A stretch of DNA of 64,000 bases from Metallyticus violacea (taxonomy: Eukaryota; Arthropoda; Insecta; Mantodea; Metallyticidae). The notes beneath the pieces are model-generated. The model worked only from the letters and a program-made list of their open reading frames with translations, had not been told where the DNA came from and searched no databases. The translations under genes were made by a program, and so were the position numbers. Shown here in pieces: positions 12,205 through 23,316 of the stretch (the stretch's first letter is position 1; the number at the start of each line of letters is the position of its first letter). The stretch is taken from the NCBI GenBank assembly GCA_030762175.1, contig CM060838.1, positions 21,110,001 through 21,174,000 on the forward strand, written 5' to 3'.

Positions 12205-12393
12205 TTCAATATGGTAACCATACTTGACTGGTAGACTCAAGGTCGAGGGTTGAAACCCAGCCATCATCGATAGAGCTTTTAGAGCGTAAAAAGCCTAAGC
12301 GTGGCACCTGGGCAAAAGAGGGCGACCGTTTTACTTCCTGAATTGATGGGAAGCTAGTGACCATAGATGTTAAAAAGCCTTCTTAAATAAACC
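12205..12393 (+). mobile_element. SINE family A, divergent copy with internal deletion
   Basis: Shares the family A head (ACCATACTTG, then a GGGTTGAAACCCAGCC B-box region), the GCGTAAAAAGCCTAAG segment and the tail GTTAAAAAGCCTTCTTAAAT with AAACC. About 100 bp containing the CTTCCGAAGG hairpin are missing. Looks like an older or separate subfamily. Confidence 0.65.
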
Positions 12394-13801
12394 TAATACA
12401 TTTTGAAAAGGACATCATCTTTTTCAATGTGTATATTCGTGTTTTGAAGGAGTTATAACATTTTGAAGTTCGATTGTTGAGGAATTTAAATAAAATACTC
12501 TTATCTGAAATACTAATTTATTTTATTGATATTGATTTAATGCTATAAGTAAGGGAAGACACGAAAGTCGTTTTTAAATGAGTAACATGTAAAAATAATG
12601 ATTACTCTTTTCAGAATTTAAATTACGGTGAAAACATAACTATTAGTTTGCTACTAGTTATGAAAGGAGTCAACTTCTTATCTGATAAAAACATGATGTG
12701 ATTATTTAAACCCCAGTCCTTGTCTGTTGGCTCTCTGTAGGGACGCCACTGATCTGTGCTGCGAAGTGTAGAAGTGTTACCCAGGGCGTCAGTTCATGTA
12801 TTGTTAAGTAGCTGGGGGACACATACAGAAAGGTATCCCGTTATGCCAATCCTGATGTGCCACTTCACTTTGTGACAGCAGCGAGGTCTCTTCTCACCGC
12901 ACAGTAATTTCATGATCGGCACGAAAAGGAAACTTCGAGAGCATTAAAGATGCAGTAAAGCTTATTTTAAAATAAAGTTCAGCAATTTGGTAGCTCAGGG
13001 CATGTTTTAACTAGGCAGTCCTTGGGCTGAAGCTTTAATCGCTACTGGCTTCAGGATTCTAATCAGCGATCCATCAACCTGAGAGGCCTGTAGCGAGCAT
13101 ATAGATCAATTATGAAACAAGTACTTGCTCTTTGATAACCAGCCAATATTCTGCTTTATTCTGGGGCAAAATTCGATTATAATTCGAGAAAATAGACTTG
13201 TTTGGGTTCAGTTGCAGAACAAATTAGGTTGGAACCGTCATTTTATTGCTTTTTATCAGAAATTTATACAGCTAATATTTTAATTTCTGACATTTTATCA
13301 ATACAATTGGTGGCATTTATCTGTAGCTTTCTGATGTTACCTGAAATGAAATTCAGCCATGTAAAAAGAACTTCCAACTCGAAAACCTTTCTCTACTGCT
13401 CTCTGAGACACCTGTCAAAATTGATTGCGACTTAACACAGGGAATATTACTTAAGTTAAATACAGCCTTATTCTACAAGAATAGAACGTACTTATGGCGG
13501 CAGAAGTGCTTTCGGATAAGCAATTCCTGGGATAAACCTATGTTCCAGAAACCCCTTGAAGGGAAAAATTATCATTAAAAATCTCTTTGTACTCATCAAA
13601 TACTCTAAACCATTATTAATTACATATTTGAATAATAAATTTTACTTAAAAGGGTTATGAAATATTTTACATGAATTTTATTTTCGCAGCGTTTCCTTGA
13701 TGATATGTTTTCGACATTTCAATTAAAAATGTATGAAAACTTTGTATGAATGCAAAACGCTCTTGTACATTAATGCTCGAAACTGAAGGTACAATTATAT
13801 A
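12394..13801. other. Non-coding intron stretch
   Basis: No gene. A patch near 12966-12976 (TTTGGTAGCTCAGGG) resembles a tRNA A box, with ATTCTAATC about 80 bp further, but this is too weak to call. The ORF at 13202-13435 matches nothing I know. Confidence 0.4.
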
Positions 13802-14015
13802 CAGTCGATAGAACTCGCGTTAACGTCTACTGTAAATATCAGCGACCAAATTGTGCTTCTCTCGCGCCTGCCGTTTTCTGAAAATAGCAAGAGAACCTGA
13901 CGTTCAAGTACTAAGACTACAGTGTAATCTGCTGAGTAAAAACGTCAACATATATATATATATCGGTTAACCTGGATTTTGGTTGACCCAAGTTCGGATA
14001 AACGGATTTCTACTG
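13802..14015. mobile_element. Short pogo/Tigger-like MITE
   Basis: 214 bp bounded by TA on both sides. The ends read CAGTCGATAGAACTCGCG and, inverted, CAGTAGAAATCCGTTTATCC followed by GAAC. The CAGT-n-GAA...ATCCGAAC pattern is typical of pogo/Tigger ends. There is no coding sequence; an AT dinucleotide run sits at 13950-13962. Only one copy is seen. Confidence 0.5.
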
Positions 14016-15066
14016 TATTTATCATTAGTAGAGCCCTCATTTGATATAATTACACATTTTAATGTCAAATATTTATGAACACAGTAAAGGTATGTTAACG
14101 AGATATATAATTATGAAAACTTCCCATAAATTTTATTTTATATAATTACTTTGAATTATTTTGCCATAATATAGTACATAATTTTACAAGTTTTAAAATT
14201 ATTTCTGAATTATTTTCATTTTGATATAAAATTACACATTTTGATTCATGCTACAGAATGTTAATATTTAACAAAATGACGTTACTCATCGTTAATATTC
14301 ACAACGAAATTACGCGAGTTTTTTGTCGCCAACATTTACTCTTATCAGAATGTTTCCTTTCTTGTTCTTCAAACGCATCAGAACAGTAGCTGTTAAGCAT
14401 GACATTATTCGTGTCTTCATTATTGTCCAAGCTTTCTCAAAAGACTGATATCGGCTGATTATCTACAGTGACCACTTAAAAGCTGTGACGAATGAAGAAC
14501 TTTTCTTCGTCTGTGAACAAATCCTTGTCGGCACAAGCAGTTCACAAATACCAGTTCCGTTTTATACATCACATGTCAACTCAGTTTGCCTTCCAATAGT
14601 AACGGGCAACTGAAAACTTCAGGCGTGCGTCTTCAAGAGGCCATTGAAATTATGGAAGTACAGTACAGAAGGTAAGTGTTGTACCAAATGCGGTACACTG
14701 TAACCTGTGCTGCAAAAGTACCCCGGGTATTAAATTTTTCTTACTTTGTGTTTCATATTTAAATGGTGCAACTGTAGAACCCTATGGGAATATTATTACT
14801 AGCACAGTTCCTATGTATAAGTGCAACAGGTGACTTTTTTCTCTGTGTATACAAATATAACGACACCAGAACATTTGGAAAAATATTTAATAACTAATTG
14901 TGTATGCTCTTTCATCTAAATGCAGACACTTGCATTTCAGCACATATGCATTCATTCCAATAGCAGAAGTCATTAACTGATTTGCTATTTTGAAATTACA
15001 TATATGAATTTCTATATCACTAACTTGAAAATTATTAAAAAGGAAATAGGTTTTCTAATATATATG
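14016..15066. other. Non-coding intron stretch
   Basis: AT-rich with no gene, RNA or named repeat recognised. Confidence 0.5.
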
Positions 15067-16355
15067 TTCACACAAACAGAAAATGATGAGCACTAATCAT
15101 CTTAGACTTTTACAGTTACAACAGTTGCTCAAAACGCCCATCATCGACGTCGATATGCATTTGAGTACGTTGAACTACTGATTGAGCAACGTTTGCGAAA
15201 GTGTCCTCAGAGATTGCAGCACATGTCGTTTCAATTTCTTCCCGAAGTGCTGCCAGTGTAGCTGGTTTTCTACGGTATATAACATCCTTAAGATTTCCCC
15301 ATAGATAGAAGTACAACGGAGTTAGATCCGGAGAACGCGGTGGAAACTCAAACGGACCTCTTTGTCCTATCCAATGGAAGGAAGATGGTCATCGGTGGTG
15401 ATGTGGTGGTGCACCATCCTGTTTGAAGTAAAATTCCTCATTTCCACAGAGTGTATGAATGGCGGGTAAGATGGATGTGCATATCATGTTCAGGTACGTA
15501 CGCTGGGTCAGCTACTGTTCTTTCAAAAAAGAATGGTCTATCGTCTTTGAACTTCATTCTGGGTTTTCCATTACCACTTCAAAATTGCTTTCTGCTGTTC
15601 ATACGATAATCTTGGCTCCATTTTGTTGTAGCAACGCTAGCATAACGTAATGTAGTCACATCTGTTTACAGAACATCATACAATAATCCTGGTTTCATTC
15701 GTTCATTGTTGATTTATCTGTCACGTAGCAACGCTATCATAATGTATGTGAATCACATCTGTTTACAGAACATCATACGATAATCTTGGTTTCATTTGTT
15801 CATTGTTGATTTACCTGTCACGTAGCAACGTTATCATAATGTATGTGAGTCACATCTGTTTACAGAACATCATACGATAATCTTGGTTTCATTTGTTCAT
15901 TGTTGATTTACCTGTCACGTACCAACGCTATCATAATGTATGTGAGTCACATCTGTTTACAAAACATCATAGAAAATCTTGATTTCATTTGTTCATTGTA
16001 GATTTACCTGTCACATAGCAATGCTATCATAATGTATGTGAGTCACATCTGGTTACAGAACATCATACAATAATCTTGGTTTCATTTGTCCATTGTTGAT
16101 TTATCTGTCACGTAGCAACGCTATCATAATGTATGTGAGTCACATCTGTTTACAGAACATCATACGATAATCTTGGTTTCATTTGTTCATTGTTGATTTA
16201 CCTCTCACGTAGCAACGTTATCATAATGTATGTGAGTCACATCTGTTTACAGAACATCATACTACACATTACTGCTAGTTTTGCAGTTCCACATTGACAT
16301 ATATTAAATAGATACCTACTGTGAAAGTGAGTGCACATTTTTGGCACCCTCGGTA
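15067..16355 (-). mobile_element. Tc1/mariner element with expanded tandem repeat (copy 2 of 3)
   Basis: The right inverted end TACCGAGGGTGCCAAAAATG (16336-16355) is present; the left end is missing and the sequence begins inside the element. Minus strand: start MEPRLSFEQQKAILKW (about 15572-15619), remnants around QDGAPPHHHR (about 15398-15425, second catalytic Asp) and PPRSPDLTPL with YLWGNLKDVIYRRKPATLAA (about 15240-15350), then REEIETTCAAISEDTFANVA. Stops and shifts are present. The stretch between start codon and terminal repeat is swollen by the tandem array at 15630-16265. Confidence 0.85.
15630..16265. repeat. 97-bp tandem repeat array within a Tc1/mariner element
   Basis: Units start at 15630, 15727, 15824, 15921, 16017, 16114 and 16211: six full units (one of 96 bp) and one partial. 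Each begins AGCAACG(C/T)TATCATAATG and includes TCACATCTGTTTACAGAACA. Each full unit also contains, on the minus strand, ATGAAACCAAGATTATCG (or a close variant), a copy of the transposase start ATGGAGCCAAGATTATCG. The corresponding elements have one unit at 5027 and two at 60906. Confidence 0.92.
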
Positions 16356-17699
16356 CTTACCGTCATTTAGTAGAGTTCCCTTGTTAGTATTTTCTTCCCG
16401 TGTTTGTTTTTTATACTGAACTGCATTATTCCGTAGATAAAACTGCAAGGCGAGCACGATACTGGAAACTGCGATTCGCTCAAGAACACTCTTCTGCCGC
16501 CTCTGGTTAGCCGGTAAGTTTTATGGCCTTGTTAGGAAAATCCGTGGTGTGTCTCCGTAGATTGAGAGAGACTGGAAAACCTTCCAGCCAGAGCGTCTCC
16601 TACATCAATCACCTGGGGTACGTCTGGCGCAGACCATCCCAGTGGAGTCCAACGTCTCCTTCATTAGATCAGACATACCACCTTTCTCCTGTTCTCTTAA
16701 CTACCTTTTCCTCTATTTCCCATTTCGCCTCTCTCCTGCTCTTGTTTCTTCTTCCCCATTTTACTCTTGTGCTTTATTTCTCCTGCGTGTTTTACTGCCC
16801 TCTCACATCTTCCCTTATTACCTTTGTGTCACTCTTTGTTCTTCACTTTTATATCTTTTTACTTTTCTTTGAGACTTGATCGTAATATTGCATTTTAAAT
16901 TCTCTTTTGAACGAATTTATTAAGCATTGACGCTATTAGAAATTATTTATGGGGGGGGGGATATTTCGTAATCACATCTTTATTTATTAATGAACCAGCA
17001 AGGATTTTTATTTTAAAATGTCGGGCAAATATAGACGTAGTGCATTATCATCAAGGCCTTGGACCTATAGCCCGTACCGGTTTCAGAAATTTACATTAGT
17101 TGCATCCATTTTAACGTTTTTGCACAAATAAGCTGAGATATGGGGTGTCTAAATTTATGGAAATTACGGCTTTGTGACTGTTAATAACGCAAGCGAAAAT
17201 GAAACAAACAATTGTTTTATGATTCAGCCTTAAATCTATTTGTATAAATTCAATCTCCCGGTCATCTTTCTGTGCATATATATCAGCCACCCTTGAAACG
17301 GATTTTGACTTTTCGCCTAAATGTTTACTGTCCCTAACGCGGCATTCCATTGCTATTCAGTTACGTGAAATAAAATAAAATCAGTTATAAATGAAGAGTT
17401 ACCTATAGTATTTTATTACCTATACGCATAGTGAAATACTATGCGTATAGGTATAAAATACGTCTGCACTCCGGTCCTTCTGTTGAGCTTTAGGTACTTC
17501 AAAATCCCAGAAGAGAACAGGCATGATTAAATGGACCGAGACAAAGCTATCCTACACAGTAATGAAACATATATGAAAGACTCCCTTTATCTCTTACAGA
17601 CTTCGAAAATTAGCACTACGCTTGCGCTATGGTAGGTCGAGTCTTCGACCGTATTATTTGGTGATGGGCTATGTACGTTAAAAACAGTTTCAATCCGTC

Positions 17700-17730
<31 letters not shown>

Positions 17731-18713
17731 AACTCATACGAGCCCAAAAGCCCAAACACTAATTTTGGATAGGCTGTGTTGGATGGATGCTTTGCCCGTG
17801 TTATTATATATATAAAATAAAAATGAAAATAAAGTAACACTATTAACAATGTATTAAATTAACAGTAATTCAAGTGTGACTTTATCTAAGTGTTTATCCT
17901 ATTCTACTTTTATTACTACTGTTAATTTATATATATAAACTGGTCTTCCCTAATCTCCATGTCCTTTGTGTCTGTAATGAAATAGCACATCAATCCTTTT
18001 GTCGGAACAATTTGCCTATCTAATGTCTAATTTTCTGTCCAAGCAGGATATCGATGTAAGGGCTTAGGAACACTTCCTTCGAAACCAAGATATCAACATA
18101 AGCCTAACGCAAACTGGGATATATGAAGTCACAGGGAGAGAATTTGTGGGTACAACGCAGAAACCTGTTATTGTTTACATTGAAAAGTTAGCCAGAGTTC
18201 AGAGTTAAGTTACACCTTATGGTTGATACTAAGCCAACTACGTGTCCATGGTAGAAAATGTTCCATTACTAATAATTACTCACCAATCACCTGCTCCAAC
18301 CAATGAGCAGAGACTATGAGAATGGCAGAAAGTAAACGTCGAACCAAATAACGTTTATTTAATGCTAGCCGAGTTGAAAATAAGTCCCCACGATCTTCAA
18401 CATGCGTGTTGAAATCAGTTATTTCAGCATTCGTCTATTTTGCGGTTTAATGAAACTATGTTTGGTGCTTCTCTTATTTCCGTTTCTGTTGTTTTGTTTA
18501 CAAGTTTATAACCTGAAAGTGTTTAACTATCTCCCTCCTGTCAATTTTATTTTCTCATCAATTTTTAGTTATCTAATATTCGCTGAGTATTGGAATGTGT
18601 ATAATTTTAAATTTGTTTTTCTAACTTAATGCAGCAATGCTCTTTTTATAGTTCCACGCATATTGAATTGTTTGCCCTTTTTCTTATTCAATGCTCATAT
18701 ATACCTAAAATAA
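16356..18713. other. Non-coding intron stretch
   Basis: No gene recognised. Contains a G10 run near 16951, the hairpin at 17409-17460, and 27 A at 17701-17727. The ORF at 16523-16879 has a CT-rich second half and no recognisable domain. Confidence 0.45.
17409..17460. repeat. Near-perfect hairpin
   Basis: Arms TACCTATACGCATAGT and ACTATGCGTATAGGTA around the loop GAAAT; with the flanking TATTTTAT the stem reaches about 23 bp with one extra base on the left arm. Function unknown; it is shorter than a typical animal pre-miRNA stem. Confidence 0.75.
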
Positions 18714-18929
18714 TTACATTTCATTATTTGTTTTATTGGTTTTCCATTTAAACGAAATTCTATCCATTGGCTCTTTTCCATTAAAAGCTATGGTTTTTGT
18801 CTTTCTTATTTGCATTTGCAAACAGTAAGCTGGTGTTGTATTTAAACCATAGAGGGCCTTTTGTAGCTCATTTTCTTTTGCGTCTATGATTACCAGATCG
18901 TTCTCAAACAATAAACCGCCTAATTCCAC
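18714..18929 (-). pseudogene. LINE reverse transcriptase fragment
   Basis: Encodes GLLFENDLVIIDAKENELQK, ALYGLNT and KTKTIAFNGKEPMDRI. This matches the LLFADDxVI ... LNxI...YGLxIxxxKTKxMAFKGxxPxR region of non-LTR (Jockey/RTE-like) reverse transcriptases. The catalytic AD-D motif has decayed to END-L, so it is inactive. Only this palm segment remains. Confidence 0.75.
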
Positions 18930-19241
18930 ATTATCTTTCCTAAAACTAGAAGTGTTGTTAGCATACTATTATTAAAATGATTTATTGGTTTTATTTTGGC
19001 AGAGCTAAGGTCATTAGGCCTCCTCTTCTGCGCTAATATTTACGCGAAGTTTCAATGACAATATCACAATTATAACATAAACGTTTACAACATGAAAGAG
19101 GTAAAAAAAATGTATGTTAATACTTAAACATGAAATTTAATAACCTAAGTAAGTCATGAAGGGAAATAAATTACTAGTAAAATAAACAAACAAAACACAC
19201 TAACATTGCTAATAAGTAAATAAAGAAAATTTACAAGGATG

Positions 19242-19298
<57 letters not shown>

Positions 19299-20387
19299 TA
19301 AGAATAAAAAATTTACCGCCAGACAAAAAAAAATAATTACTTATATTGTAACAAAAGGAATTTAAAACTAGGACAGTCGATTATTTCTAATTTCTTATGA
19401 ACTTCTCCTAAAGTTTGGCAGTCTCTGATATCCCGTGGCAATACATTCCAGAGACGGCCAGTAGTTACGATGAAAGATGGGTAAAGTGACGTTCAATGCA
19501 AAGGTAATAATAGTAGGTTTACGTTACGAGAGAATGATAAATTATGGAAATGAGAAAATAGATAAGATGGAGAAGATATATGAATAATTTTTTAAAGTAG
19601 CTTACTACAATGGAAACCAAGGCGGCATATCGAGGGACGGTGTTATGCGATAGAACAAACGCACATCGCAAATGTAACACATGCATTGCTGTAGTTTTTG
19701 CGTTAGGTTAAGAGTTGGAGCTTGTAAGCAGAAAATCGCGGTAGTCGAAGCGAGGCACCCCCAGGGACTGCACCACGATATCTATTATTAGTACACTGGA
19801 GTGCATTGCCACAGGACAACATACACTGCCAAACTTTAGGAGACTTTCATAAGAATTGCTTAATGTTATGTTAACCTAGTTTTAGATTCCTTATATTGCA
19901 ATATAGATATTTATTTGTTTTATCATGCTGTAAAAGTATATCATCTATATACTTTAAAAAAGAATTGGCAATAAGGGACACTCCCACCTCTTGATTAATT
20001 AAAGTTTCTCTCCGTCTGTAAATATAAAACTACTTTCTGCATATTTCTAATTAGGTAATTTGCAATTCGCTTTTTACCATGTTCCACAGAGCGTTGCTGT
20101 TCATTTTATCGAACGTATTTATTCATAAACGCCATACATATTGACAAAGTGAAGTCAGCCCTCTTCTATAAAAGTTGTACCATGAAGAAGCTATAAATAA
20201 AGGATCTTCCTTTTCGAAAATAGTTTTGAACTTTACAAAGCAATGGTTCAATTACTATTCTCTCTTGCGCATCTTTGCGTATATTTTATAGCAGGAATTC
20301 AACGTTATTACTCGGTAACTATTACAATCATGTTTGGAGTCTTTCTTACTAGTTGGTATCTACTTTTCCCTGTCTTCAAGGAACCTC
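18930..20387. other. Non-coding stretch with (TAA)n microsatellite
   Basis: Contains a (TAA)n run at about 19244-19298. The segment GATATCCCGTGGCAATACAT (about 19428-19447) resembles GATATCTTGTGGCAATGAAT at 43340-43359, suggesting a dispersed repeat related to LINE sequence. Nothing coding is recognised. Confidence 0.45.
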
Positions 20388-20640
20388 CATGGGTGGTCGA
20401 AGTCGTTAAGGCAAGGGATCGAGGGCGGGAGGTCTGGCATTCGATTTTCGCCAGGACCGTCCATCCTGGCAGATTTTTCTCAATCTTCATAAATGGCAAA
20501 TGCCGGGGAAGCATCCTAAACTAAGGCCTAGCACGCATCCTTCCTTAAAATAAAACTCCTTTCTTAAATCTCATGTATCAGCAGTGTCCACCGCCTGTGG
20601 TGCATCAGCAGTAAAAACGGGCATTAAACACTATTAAAAA
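20388..20640 (+). mobile_element. SINE family B copy
   Basis: Diverged head (GGGTGGTCGAAGTCGTTAAG), then CAGGACCGTCC, CTTCATAAATGGCAAATGCC, CCACCGCCTGTGGTGCATCA and the tail AAAACGGGCATTAAACACTA. Full length; the ORFs at 20243-20524 and on the opposite strand are read-through of it. Confidence 0.85.
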
Positions 20641-21018
20641 TAAATTTTCGGGGGTCATTTGCATTCTAAAAAGATTCATTAGATTATATTCTGCAAGGAT
20701 TCGAATTTTTTTAAAAATCTGTGTTCATTTTTTTTTTTATTTTGAAATTGTTTCAGAGCATTTGGTAAAATAACAAACATTAAAATTGTTTTCTATTGTT
20801 TAGAGTATTTAAATCCTAATACTTGTGACAAATACTTTATTTTAACAAACGAGCAATAAATGCACCCTAAATCTCAGTATAATTTTTACAACATATCAGT
20901 CATTTAAGCACCCCTATGGTCAATCTTTTGATTAATTCACTGGCAATTCGAGTTTCATTTGTTTCTGACATTTTTCACCTCGTATTTCGAGAAGCAGAAT
21001 GTTCTTGCAGGCGTTCCA

Positions 21019-21296
21019 TTGTTTATTGATTTGTTTTATTTACGGACGCTCTTTAAAATCTCAGGTCATCAGCGTCCCATTCTATTTAGGGCGTGAAACG
21101 GCCTACAAATTTTGCTCAGAGGCCTCTTCTTTCAGGCTTGAAGTGCCGCAATTCTACAACATGGGACCCATGAATATACTTCCCTTCCAAAGAAAGTCAT
21201 ACTTAGGATTTTTACGCTCGATCCTGGCCGGGTTTGAACCCGCGACCTTGGGTTTAGAAAGCAAGTATGGTTACCACTACACACCAAGACCGACCA
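21019..21296 (-). mobile_element. SINE family A copy, full length
   Basis: Head on the minus strand: GGTCTTGGTGTGTAGTGGTA with B box GGGTTCAAACCCGGCC; tail ends GAGCGTCCGTAAATAAA. Flanked by a 9-bp duplication with one mismatch, GGCGTTCCA (21010-21018) and GGTGTTCCA (21297-21305). Confidence 0.9.
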
Positions 21297-21305
21297 GGTG
21301 TTCCA

Positions 21306-21811
21306 GAATTTAATGTGCATTGCCAGGTGCGAAAGTAAGAAGTAAATTCGATAATAACCTTTTTTATTTTTCTCAATATCTCGTGAAGGTTTTCAGAAGT
21401 CAATTCAAACATACCGCCGGACTTCAAGCGTTCCAAACGGATTCACCCCTACGAGATTCTCCGTCTATCCACGTGAAAACGGAAAGGCCCGGTGGTACCT
21501 TCATTCTCCCCCCTTTCCCCTGACATTGTGTATATGTCCCTCTCTGTCCCTCTTGCATTCCATAGCCGCACGCGTTTTAACCCTTCAGGTTGGGCCGAAA
21601 CAATCTTTACCTCCAGCTCTAACAGATTCCGCAAACTTTCTTTGGTTCACGTTTTTCGTTCCTCCGGTAAAAAATGTAACTGCACGGCAGCAACGAAACC
21701 ATGAAAAACGCCCAGCTTCGACTAAATAAGTTCAGTCTCCCATTGAGCATACTTTTACATTAAATTCAGTAGCATTTGCATCAGAATTTCACATAAGTTA
21801 TTACTGCTCAG
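21306..21811. other. Non-coding stretch between SINEs
   Basis: Unusually GC-rich for the window around 21410-21620. It carries overlapping ORFs on both strands (21320-21523, 21449-21634, 21492-21729) with no recognised domain. Possibly an older repeat. Confidence 0.35.
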
Positions 21812-21819
21812 TTATCAAG

Positions 21820-22102
21820 ATTTACGGACGCTCTTTAACATCTCAGGTCATGAGCGTCCCTTCAAATCAGGGCGTGAAACGACCGACAAATTTTGCTCAG
21901 AGGCCTCTTCTTTCAGGCTTGAGGTTCTTTTTCGTGCCGTAAATGTACGACACGGGATCCACAGCTTTACTTCCCTTCCGAAGGAAGCCATACTGAGGAT
22001 TTTTACGTCCGAAAAAAAATCATCGATTCTGGCCGGGTTTGAACCCGCGATCTTGGGTTTAGGGGGCAAGTATGGTTACCACTACACCACCAGGACCGAC
22101 AA
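21820..22102 (-). mobile_element. SINE family A copy, full length
   Basis: Complete head-to-tail copy with B box GGGTTCAAACCCGGCC. Flanked by the 8-bp duplication TTATCAAG (21812-21819 and 22103-22110). Confidence 0.92.
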
Positions 22103-22188
22103 TTATCAAGCTTAGTGGTTCTTGGCTTCATTATGTTCTTCATTTGGGATTCTTTTCTTAAATAGCTTGACTTCAGTCCTTGTACACA

Positions 22189-22469
22189 TTTTTTGAGTAG
22201 TGTTTAACGCCCGTTTTTACTACTGAGGCACTACAGGTGGTGGACACTGATGATACATGAGATGAAATGATAGATTGGGAAAGGATTTATTTTTAAGGAA
22301 GGAAACGTTCCAGTCCTAAGTTTAGGGTACCTCCCCGGCATTTGACATTTATGAGGACTGAGGAAAGCGTGGGAAAAACTTCAGTCATGGCGGGCGGTTC
22401 AGTGGGAATCGAACCCCAGACCTACCGCTCACAAGTCGCGCCTTAATTACTTCGGCCGCCTGTGGCGGT
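22189..22469 (-). mobile_element. SINE family B copy, full length
   Basis: Head GCCACAGGCGGCCGAAGTAA with B box GGGTTCGATTCC-like (about 22405-22418) and a complete body. Perfect 12-bp target duplication TCCTTGTACACA at 22177-22188 and 22470-22481. It lies about 370 bp from the Psc ATG exon, within the intron. Confidence 0.93.
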
Positions 22470-22835
22470 TCCTTGTACACACAAAACCCAAACGAGAGTC
22501 TTAAGAGCACACAGCTGCAAGAACGCCCTTTGGACAAGAAACATCCTCCATAGGACTAGATAGGCACAATCTTGATGTATGTGAATCCACTTCTTGCATT
22601 AAATATATACACCCAAAATAGTCAAAGTTGACACAGCACTTACTTCATACTTACTGAAAGATAATTCCTTATCACCAATTTTCCAAAAAATATAAATTTA
22701 TACATAGTTTAAATCTTTTAAAATGATTTATATTTACCACACAATCAATGCTTTTTGAAACATAACTGGGGAATTACTGATTTGACATTTTTCGCAACAA
22801 TCGTGCATGGTATAATTACAGTTTGGTTGACTTAC

Positions 22836-22963
22836 AGGAATGCAGGCATTCGACGATGGTAGTGGCATCTATCAAGTAACCGCCACATAGCACGCAGATG
22901 AGGTGTGTGTTGAGATCCGTAAGCCGCAGCTTTGTCACACCTACGGGTTGTTGTTGCTGCATT
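22836..22963 (-). CDS. Psc: Psc/BMI1-type Polycomb RING finger protein, first coding exon
   Basis: Exon with the start codon (ATG at 22962-22960) and codons 1-42. The protein starts [18 protein letters not shown], then [20 protein letters not shown], nearly the same as the N-terminus of BMI1/MEL18/Psc. It supplies the first RING zinc ligands: Cys23, Cys26, Cys39 and His41. The exon begins one base before the ATG, after a pyrimidine-rich stretch ending in CAG, so 5'UTR sequence lies in an exon further right. It ends after the first base of codon 43 at a GTAAG donor (22835-22831). Family role: PCGF subunit that pairs with the RING1/Sce E3 ligase in PRC1, which monoubiquitinates histone H2A and silences chromatin in the nucleus. 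The short Gln run after Met is unremarkable. The BMI1/MEL18 (Psc/Su(z)2) subgroup is favoured over PCGF1, 3, 5 or 6 by the motifs; orthology within the subgroup is inferred. Confidence 0.95.
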
Positions 22964-23306
22964 CTGAAACAAGACAATAAAACGTTATGTTTCAATTGTG
23001 TTTAGAAAGTTATTTGCGCCTGCGCGGTAATTTCGAACTTTACATGCACCGCAGTTTTCTCCCTGCTCTCACTCTGGTTTGCTGCCACAAGTGATTTTAC
23101 GTACTTTATGTTGTAAATGCCTCGACTGTTTTTCAAAAAACTTCTATTTGAGCCTGAACTATATTTTTTATATAAATATTTCGTAATTTTTGTTCTGTTA
23201 CGAAGACTACTGTCTGATTGAGCAGATCTTTACAAAGAATTTATTGAGGCTTGGGAACATTCATTTTGGCTGTCAGACTGTGGTTACCATATGATCAAAG
23301 CGTTCT
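22964..23306. other. Sequence upstream of the Psc ATG exon
   Basis: Begins with the pyrimidine-rich acceptor TTGTCTTGTTTCAG on the minus strand, so it is intron ahead of the exon. No 5'UTR exon is recognised here. Confidence 0.6.
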
Positions 23307-23316
23307 CAATCAGAAT

